A stretch of 15,198 nt of DNA from Phycomyces blakesleeanus NRRL 1555(-) (lineage: Eukaryota; Mucoromycota; Mucoromycetes; Mucorales; Phycomycetaceae). The stretch covers positions 3,656,016 through 3,671,213 of the forward strand of contig NW_017265134.1 of the NCBI RefSeq assembly GCF_001638985.1, written 5' to 3'. Of this stretch, positions 8,816-15,198 are shown piece after piece. Below the pieces are notes generated by a model that was not told the origin of the DNA, ran no database searches, and was given only the letters and a program-made list of their open reading frames with translations. The translations under genes were made by a program, and so were the position numbers. Every line of letters begins with the position of its first letter. The stretch's first letter is position 1.

Positions 8816-9187
8816 TGTAAAATCTCGATCTAGTATCTCTTTTCTGGCACTTGTAACTAAGTTGCCAAATCAATACTACTGTGTATATTCAAGTTTATGA
8901 ATAGTGTTTAGATAAAAATAAAGATATTTTTTATTAAATATATTTCTTGCTTATTTATACAAAGCGATTGTCGCTTTCTAGTTAAAAAAGAAAAAGCTAC
9001 AATAATATTTCTTAGATTATGAATATACAGTAATATCTCTATAAGAATATTCGCCATCTTCAACATCTAAAAGTATCTGCAACAGTTACATTTCAGAAAT
9101 CATTAAGTATACATTAACAGTTTAAATTACCTTGATCGTTTTAAATTATTATCGTGCCTGAATTCGTGTTAGCCGACCAGGGCAACA
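8816..9187 (-). repeat. Possible 5' LTR of the Ty3 remnant
   Basis: The stretch starts TG (plus strand TGTAAAATCTCG) and ends CA (CAGGGCAACA), abuts the possible primer-binding site, and at 372 bp has a plausible LTR length. It is AT-rich and has no coding potential. No second copy was found at the other end of the element, so the boundaries rest only on the terminal dinucleotides and position. Confidence 0.35.
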
Positions 9188-9639
9188 ATTACACAAAATT
9201 CTCTTTTGAGAACGACGGCCGACGTGATTCACTTTTGCTCACAAGATAATTAGAAAACATCGAGCTTAAACAAAAAAGTAGAATATAAACCAAAACAGAT
9301 ATTTTCAATTGTTACGTAGGTTTAAAGACGATTATTCAATAAAAGTTACTTGTCTTTCTGTCGTACTTCTATTCTTGTATTCTCGCTTAAAATTCCCAGC
9401 GGATTTGATCAATTTTGGCTTTGCCAAAGCATTGGAAGAACCATACAGATAGATCACATCAACGCTACCAGGAGAGACTTAACTGTGGGGGATTAAATAC
9501 GATTCTGTGTGTTACTACCTGTATTGCTGTAGATCGGTTGCCTAATTGAAAATCCGGTTGTATAAAAGCATATAATAATACAACGTTCTGGTATAACAAG
9601 TCAATTGTGATATACATCTGAGCCAGATGGATCATTTAT
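9188..9639. other. Spacer between the retroelement and the satellite
   Basis: This is AT-rich spacer without coding potential. It contains small inverted repeats, for example TTCTCttttGAGAA near 9200 and TTGGCtttGCCAA near 9415. I see no gene or RNA here. Confidence 0.5.
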
Positions 9640-10680
9640 GCTTAACATTTGATCCAAACGGATCGATTCCAGCTAATATTTAAGTTAACATGGTGACAAC
9701 CGCATAACAATTACACTAAACTGCCAAGAACTAGTAAATATTTAAATCATATATGTATCAACCAGTTAGACTTTAAGCTAAACAAGTATTAACCTGTTAA
9801 TATTTAAGCCAAACAAATTGATTCCGGATAACATTTAAGATAACATAGTAGCGACCGGTTAACACTTAAGTATAGCATGTATAAACCGGCTAGCATTTAA
9901 GTCAAACAAATTGATTCCGGTTAGTATTTCAGATAAAATAATAATAATAATTCTGGTTAACATTTATGCCAACTTGTAAAAACCGGTTAGCATTTACGCT
10001 AATCTGGCACCAACAGGTTAACATTTTAGCTAAACATAAAGATTCAAGCAAAGATCTAAGCTAACCTGGTAACAACCGGCTAATATTTTAGCTGAATAGA
10101 TGGATCCAATTAAACATTTAAGCTGAACAAATTGATCCCGGTTAACATTTTAGCTAATCTGGTAGTAACCGGTTACCATTTTAGCTAGACGAATGGATTC
10201 AGGTTAACATTTTAGCTAGATAGATACATTCCGGTCAACATTTAGGCTAACCTGGTAACAGCCTGCTAACATGTTAGGTAAACAAATTGATTATGGTTGA
10301 CATTTTATCAGGATGAGGGGATTCTGGTCAACATTTTAGCTAAGCAAATTAATTCTGGTAAGCATTTAAGCTAATATGTTAACCGGTTGTTACCATATTA
10401 GCTAGAAAAATTGATTCCGGTTAATATATAAGCTAATAGGGTAGTACTACGTCAACATTTAAGCTAAACAAGTTGCTTCCGGTTAACATTATATCTAGAT
10501 GGATGGATTCCGGTAAGCATGTAAGCTAATCTGGTAGTAACCGGTTAACATTTTAGCTAAATAGATACATTCTGGTAAACATTTAAGCTAATCAGGTATT
10601 AACAGGTTAACGTTTTAGCTAGATAAAATGATTCTGGTCAACATTTAAGCTAAACTGGTTACAACCGGTTAACATATTAG

Positions 10681-11070
10681 CTAGATAAATTGATTCTGGT
10701 CAATATCTAAGCTAAACTGGTAACAACCTGTTAACATTTTAGCTAAATAAAGTGATTCCGGTCAATATCTAAGCTAAAATGATAACAACCGGTAAGCATA
10801 TTAGCTAGATAAATTGATTCTGGTCAATATCTAAGCTAAACTGGTAACAACCTGTTAACATTTTAGCTAAATAAAGTGATTCCGGTCAATATCTAAGCTA
10901 AAATGATAACAACCGGTAAGCATGTTAGCTAGATAAATTGATTCTGGTCAATATCTAAGCTAAACTGGTAACAACCGGTAAGCATATTAGCTAGATAAAT
11001 TGATTCTGGTCAATATCTAAGCTAAACTGGTAACAACCGGTAAACATATTAGCTAGATAAATTGATTCCG
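10681..11070. repeat. 62/124-bp higher-order repeat within the satellite
   Basis: The string CTAGATAAATTGATTC recurs at 10681, 10805, 10929, 10991 and 11053, giving spacings of 124, 124, 62 and 62 bp. These are exact multiples (4 and 2) of the 31-bp monomer, so dimers and tetramers were amplified as units. Confidence 0.85.
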
Positions 11071-11639
11071 GTTAATAATTAAGCTGATATAGTAGTACCA
11101 CGTTAACATTTAAGCTAAACAAATGGATTCTGGTCAAAATTTAAGCTAAACAAATTGCTTCCTGTTAACATTTAAGCTAAATAAATGAGTTCTGGTCAAC
11201 ATTTAAGCAAACCAGGTAACACCTGGCTAACATGTTAGCTAGGTAAATATATTCCGGTTAATATTTAAGTTAATTTGGTAGTAACAGGTTAACATTTAAG
11301 TTAAATAAATGAGCTCTGGTCAACATTTAAGCTAATTGGGTAACGACCGGATAACATGTTAGGTATATAAATATATTCCGGTTAAAATATAAGCTAATCT
11401 GGTAGTAACCAGTTTCTATTATAGCTAAATAATTTGATTCCGGTTAACGTTTTATCTAGATGGATGGATTCCGGTAAGCACGTAAGCTAATCTGGTAGTA
11501 ACCGGTATACATTTTAGCTAGATAGATACATTCTGGTAAACATTTAAGCTAATCAGGTACCAACCGGTTAACATTTTAGCTAAACAAAGTAATTCTGGTT
11601 AACATGTAAGCTAAATGGATAAATTTCAGTAAACATGTA

Positions 11640-12375
11640 AGCTAATCTGGTAGTAACTGGTTAACATTTTAGCTAGATAGATACATTCCGGTAAACATTC
11701 AAGCTAATCAGGTATCAACCGGTTAACATTTTAACTAAACAAAGTAATTCCGGTTAACATGTAAGCTAAATGGATAAATTCTGGTAAACATATAAGCTAA
11801 TCTGGTAGTAACCGGTATACATTTTAGCTAGATAGATACGTTCCGGTAAACATTTAAGCTAATCAGGTATCAACCGGTTAACATGTAAGCTAAATGGATA
11901 GGTTCTGGTAAACATATAAGCTAATATGGTAGTAACTGGTTAACATTTTAGCTAAATAGATACGTTCCGGTAAACATTCAAGCTAATCAGGTATCAACCG
12001 GTTAACATTTTAGCTAAACAAATTGGTTCCGGTTAACATGTAAGCTAAATGGATAAATTTCAGTAAACATGTAAGCTAATCTGGTAGTAACTGGTCAACA
12101 TTTTAGCTAGATAGATACGTTCCGGTAAACATTCAAGCTAATCAGGTATTAACCGGTTAACATTTTAGCTAAACAAAGCGATTCCGGTTAACATGTAAGC
12201 TAAATGGATAAATTCTGGTAAACATATAAGCTAATCTGGTAGTAACTGGTTAACATTTTAGCTAGATAGATACGTTCCGGTAAACATTCAAGCTAATCAG
12301 GTATCAACCGGTTAACATTTTAGCTAAACAAAGTGATTCCGGTTAACATGTAAGCTAAATGGATAGATTCCGGTG
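11640..12375. repeat. 155-bp higher-order repeat within the satellite
   Basis: The marker TAATCTGGTAGTAAC (one copy reads TAATATGG) occurs at 11643, 11798, 11922, 12077 and 12232, spaced 155, 124, 155 and 155 bp, that is five or four monomers. Units here are much more alike than those further left, showing recent expansion by unequal exchange at the promoter-proximal end. Confidence 0.85.
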
Positions 12376-12470
12376 AGCATTAGAGCCAAATGGATAGATT
12401 CAGGTGAAAATTTAAGCCAACTGGTAACAACCGGTTAAGATTTAATCTAAACTTGTATTAACCGGTCTGA

Positions 12471-12841
12471 GGGCGAACCCTTTGGACCAATTCGTTTCCT
12501 TATTTGGAACAAATTGAATTTATATTTTAATTTCACTCTTAATTATTCAATCCCAGAAAAAAAAAGTTGAAAAGTGTAAATAAACGTTTTTAACCTTTGG
12601 CGAGACTACTAATGACCCCCCTATGATATGTATGAGAGAAGATGATTGAAATCTTAACAACAATTAATTTTGGAGTTTTTTTCAAAAATCTTTTCTCAGA
12701 GAGTACTATGCGTGGGGTATATCTTTCCCGAGTTTACCTGGCGCCTCTTTTGCTCGGATCAGCAGAGATTTTATTCTTTAATAAAAACATCTACTGGTCT
12801 CCCGGCGCATATTTCAAACCGTATACTTTTGCTTCGGTAAA
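12471..12841 (+). promoter_or_regulatory. Probable Pol I promoter region and 5' external transcribed spacer
   Basis: This 370-bp stretch lies between the satellite and the 18S 5' end, where the RNA polymerase I promoter and 5' ETS belong. An AT-rich part with an A tract (12557-12565) precedes a change in composition at about 12590-12620 (TTTGGCGAGACTACTAATGA), a candidate start region. Pol I promoters are not conserved between species, so the exact start cannot be read from sequence. The 94-codon reading frame at 12642-12926 runs into the 18S and I do not consider it a gene. Confidence 0.4.
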
Positions 12842-13601
12842 TTTTCGGGACGATCTGCTGGGCGGTAGTCTTTGTACTGCTAATAATCTACAGATTCAAT
12901 TTATTGGATTTGGATCAGGGAAATAAAGGTTCATTAAATCAGTTATGATGAACATTATAAGTAATTACTACTTGTATAACCGTGGTAATTTCGGAGCTAA
13001 TACATGCAACGAAAACCTCGATTTTGGAAGGGGTACCCTTATTGGGTAAAAGCCAGCTTGATGTGAAGGCCATTTTTTTCGTGATTTATAATAATTCAAT
13101 GGTGATCGTATGGCCTTGTGCTGGCGATGGTTTATTATATTTTCTGCCCTATCAGATTAAGACTGTAAGATAGAGGCTTGCGTTGTCTACCATGGGTAGC
13201 AGGGAATCAGGGTCTGGTCCCGAAAATGAAGGATGAAATCTAAAAGAACTGACGGAAGGGCACCAGCAGGAGCGGAGCCTACGGCTTAATTTGATTCAAC
13301 ACGGGGGAACTCAGCTGGTACACACATAAAAGGATTGAAAAATCACCTTTTCAGTTGGGTCAAGCTTCGGCTTTTCTGTCTTCCTAAATATACTACCTGC
13401 GCTAAGCAGGGTGATGTTGGGCAATAACAGGTCTATCATGCCCTTAGATGTTCTGGGCCGCACATGCGCTACACTGACATAGTTAATGAGTATATAACCA
13501 TGGCTAATAAGCTTGGGTACTCTTTTAAAGCTATTTCGTACTGGGAATTGAGGTATGTAGCAAGGTTTCTGTACGTAATCTTACGGAAGAGCCATTGCTA
13601 A
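12842..13601 (+). rRNA. Degenerate, internally deleted 18S rRNA
   Basis: Both ends are recognisable. The 5' part includes GATCTGCTGGGCGGTAGTC (a variant of the usual 18S start), TTCATTAAATCAGTTATG (about 12930), GAGCTAATACATGC (about 12994-13007) and ATGGCCTTGTGCTGGCGATG (about 13110). The 3' part includes GACGGAAGGGCACCAGCAGG (13251), GGCTTAATTTGATTCAACAC (about 13283), GGCAATAACAGGTCT (13420), TGGGCCGCACATGCGCTACA (about 13454) and the terminus GCAAGGTTTCTGTACGTAAT with TTACGGAAG (to 13601). Length is 760 nt against about 1,800. Roughly 700 nt are missing at about 13225 (central domain and 530 loop), and the CACACCGCCCGTC decoding stretch is absent. Many normally invariant bases are changed. 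Probably a pseudogene. Confidence 0.88.
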
Positions 13602-13694
13602 TGTTATCTACAGTTTAACGTTTACGTTGTTCTGGTAGTCTAACAAAAAACTGTGATATGTCTTGCACCTTGGGATTTAAAAAATAGCCTATCG
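13602..13694 (+). other. ITS1
   Basis: This is the interval between the 18S 3' end and the inferred 5.8S start. It is short (about 93 bp), AT-rich and without recognisable features. The boundary with the 5.8S is approximate. Confidence 0.5.
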
Positions 13695-13830
13695 TTAAAA
13701 GGCCAAGCTAGTCTCAATAGACTCCCAAAATCTTACTGAAGAACTGAATTGACTGGCAAAGCTAAAAGTGAACATAGCCGCATACCCGTAAAGCAACTCG
13801 CTCGTTCAGGTATGTTTGGTTATGGATCAA
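13695..13830 (+). rRNA. Degenerate 5.8S rRNA
   Basis: The match is weaker than for 18S and 28S but collinear. TGAAGAAC (13737-13744), part of the most conserved 5.8S string, is followed 31 bases later by GTGAA (13768), one base more than the 30 of yeast 5.8S. Next comes CCCGTAAAGCAACTCG (13785-13800), resembling the CCGTGAATCATCG segment. The 3' limit is uncertain. Length (about 136 nt) is shorter than the usual 158 or so. Location between the 18S and 28S ends supports the call. Confidence 0.6.
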
Positions 13831-14059
13831 ACAGAATCAGTATATAAATACTGAAATACTCATCTTAAGCAAACATTGCTAGGATAATATTGTTGCTGAT
13901 AACAGAAAGCGTTATGAAAATCACCAACGCCCATAAACGCCGGTGCTAGCTTTATATGCGCACCTAAAAACGGTTCACACGAAATAATGAACCTTGGCTT
14001 AAAAGCCATAATTAAAAAAAAACAAAAAAAAAGAAAAACAAAAAAAAAGAAGCAAAAAA
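13831..14059 (+). other. ITS2, ending in an A-rich tract
   Basis: This is the spacer between the 5.8S and the 28S 5' end. It ends in interrupted runs of A (about 14012-14062) immediately before the 28S. The last third would code for a poly-Phe peptide on the minus strand, which is only the A tract. No ITS2 core fold was confirmed. Confidence 0.5.
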
Positions 14060-14220
14060 AAACGACCTGAAATAAGGTCGAAATACCCACTGGACCGAAA
14101 CGTTAAGCGGAAGAAAAGACACTAGCAAGGATTCCCCTAATAACGGCTAGTATGAACAGAAAGACTAAAGCTTGGTAAGAGACCAATAGCGAACAAGTAC
14201 TGTCATGGTAATAACTAATT
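14060..14220 (+). rRNA. Degenerate 28S rRNA, 5' end (domain I remnant)
   Basis: Opens with CGACCTGAAATAAGGTCG, a perfect 6-bp hairpin matching the GACCTCAAATCAGGT start of fungal 28S, followed by AAATACCCACTGGACCGAAA (usually GTACCCGCTGAACTTAAGC). Then come TAAGCGGAAGAAAAGACACT, CCTAATAACGGCTAGTATGA and, after a deletion of roughly 200 bases, TAAGAGACCAATAGCGAACA with AGTACTGTCATGG. These are domain I landmarks in the right order. The match ends near 14215, where the purine-rich insert begins. Domains II and III are not recognised. Confidence 0.85.
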
Positions 14221-14659
14221 CATGACAAGTAGGAGTAGCGTTGTGGCCGGATGAACAGAAGACTGGAAGACCGGAAGACCGGAAGACCAGACGACGAGAC
14301 GCCCAGATGGCAGCAACCGAGAGTGGAAACGACGAAGAGGAGAGGGCGGTTGTGGGTGGGAATGATGGAAGGGAGGAATGTTATTAGGAAAAGAGGCAGA
14401 TGTAAGCGTAGGAGCCTGTGGTGAGAGGGATGCGGTGAGAGGGATGTGGTGAAGTGGATGTGGTGAAGTGGATGTGGTGAAGTGGATGTGGTGAGGGGGA
14501 TGTGGTGAGGGGGATGTGGTGCTGTGCGAGTAGAGGAAGAGAGTTTTGGGGGAAGGCGTGGGCAAGTAGAAAGGATGGCGAGGAGATAGGACGTCGGAGT
14601 GAATAGGAGTGGAAGGTGGCAGTAGGGAGCTGAAGGAGTTGACTGTTGTTACGTTATGT
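14221..14659 (+). other. Purine-rich insert in the 28S (right copy, with its left edge)
   Basis: The insert joins the domain I remnant to block A. Its left edge, absent from the left copy, carries four 8-bp units of the GAAGACCG type at 14258-14289, then GACGACGAGACG. The remainder equals 1-343 and includes the 14-bp minisatellite. No coding or RNA gene seen. Confidence 0.6.
14421..14518 (+). repeat. 14-bp minisatellite, 7 units (right copy)
   Basis: This is the same seven-unit array as at 105-202, with the same number and order of unit variants. A fast-mutating minisatellite matching in both copies argues that the two ends are the same locus read twice, or array members homogenised very recently. 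Confidence 0.9.
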
Positions 14660-15198
14660 GGGAGAGTTTAGGGGATACCCCACTACCTGGAACTTCTGTT
14701 TTACAGGAGGACTTGGTGTCGAACCGTGTGAGCGTATGGATGCGAACGTGCTGTTCGTGTTGGCGACGGCTCATATCTGCTACCCGTAGGAGTGGTAGAG
14801 GGAGGAAGCCGGATGGTATGGTTCACCGCCGTACCTGAAGGGGGAACTGTGGTCGCGATTCTCTTCCCGGCCTTCGGGCCGAAACAAAAAAAAAAAAAAC
14901 TGGCAAATATACTATATGTATGAATATTGTACTTGGTGAGTACAATAATAACAGCCAAGTTAATAAACTTGGTAGAATTGGCAAGGAAATATGACCTTGT
15001 TGAGCTTGACTTGATAGAAAGACATAAGAGGTACAGATAAGTGGGAGCTTCGGCGCCAATGAGAAACCACTACTCTTATTGTCTTTTCAATGAAAAAGAA
15101 TGTTGGATTGGGCTTCACGGTGGATTCCGTGAGGCCCCAATCAGCCTGATAATGGCTGAAAGTCTCTTAGCAAGAACTTTTGCTAAAGGCGAACCGAC
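14660..15198 (+). rRNA. 28S-derived block A, second copy, cut by the window end
   Basis: This repeats 344-880 with only the A-run length differing (14 against 12). It includes stem-loops 1 and 2, the helix 71-79-like segment and the domain VI hairpin, and stops at the window edge. Confidence 0.85.

Larger units (their letters stand above)
9640..12470. repeat. 31-bp satellite array of the intergenic spacer
   Basis: About 90 diverged head-to-tail monomers near 31 bp. Each has a GGTTAACATTTAAGCTAA-like half followed by a variable half of two main kinds, one like CTGGTAACAACC and one like ACAAATTGATTCC, which tend to alternate. Monomer junctions often make the palindrome AACCGGTT and each monomer centre carries a TTAGCTAA-like palindrome. 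The left end is the most degenerate and the right end the most homogeneous. The array ends about 370 bp before the predicted 18S start. Position and structure match rDNA spacer subrepeats, which in other eukaryotes act as enhancers, fork barriers or recombination substrates; no such role is shown here. Confidence 0.9.
14317..15198. repeat. Right copy of the unit-length terminal direct repeat
   Basis: This is the second occurrence of bases 1-880, two bases longer because the A run at 14886-14899 has 14 rather than 12 residues. It contains the 28S insert, the 14-bp minisatellite and the beginning of 28S block A. It shows that the 28S begun at about 14060 continues into the sequence seen at position 1. 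Confidence 0.95.

Noticed and set aside
9640..12470. CRISPR-like array because of a 31-bp period
   Set aside because: Monomers are directly adjacent with no unique spacers, and the context is a eukaryotic rDNA spacer.
12642..12926. 94-codon plus-strand frame before the 18S
   Set aside because: Its second half overlaps the 18S 5' end and no protein family is recognisable; chance frame in the 5' ETS.
13831..13900. CTTAAGCA in ITS2 as a second 28S start
   Set aside because: The flanking bases do not follow the 28S, whereas 14060-14220 matches in order and at length.
14215..14565. 116-codon minus-strand frame rich in His, Pro, Ser and Thr
   Set aside because: It is the translated complement of the 14-bp minisatellite and purine-rich insert; length and composition follow from the repeat.

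Overview
The window reads as a nuclear ribosomal DNA (rDNA) repeat unit from a eukaryote, probably a fungus. It holds slightly more than one unit. Bases 1-880 recur at 14317-15198 almost unchanged, so the unit is 14,316 bp and the source is either a head-to-tail array or a circle. The fungal guess rests on the rRNA order and on a decayed Ty3/gypsy (Metaviridae) element whose gag carries an MDLDA motif next to its zinc knuckle. The rRNA itself is too divergent to place the organism.

Layout, following transcription of the rRNA on the + strand: possible promoter and 5' ETS (12471-12841); a strongly shortened 18S (12842-13601); ITS1; a degenerate 5.8S (about 13695-13830); A-rich ITS2; the 5' end of a 28S (from about 14060); a purine-rich insert with a 14-bp minisatellite; then, continuing through the repeat junction at position 1, three tandem 28S-derived blocks of about 840 bp (344, 1186, 2026). 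The last block ends in a recognisable 28S 3' terminus near 2790. The spacer that follows is AT-rich. It contains a 57-bp inverted-repeat pair (4019-4434), the Ty3 remnant in antisense (about 4470-8815, with a possible 5' LTR to 9187) and about 2.8 kb of 31-bp satellite (9640-12470) leading up to the next promoter.

The genes are in the right order and their ends are recognisable, but functional cores are missing. The 18S lacks the region with the 530 loop and most of the decoding region. I find no sarcin-ricin loop and no peptidyl-transferase core in the 28S. These rRNAs could not make a canonical ribosome alone. Yet the tandem 28S blocks differ from each other by paired changes that preserve stems. 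The unit is therefore either a recently decayed, still homogenised pseudo-rDNA family, or an rDNA-derived amplicon making a structured RNA of unknown role.

There is no intact protein-coding gene in the window.
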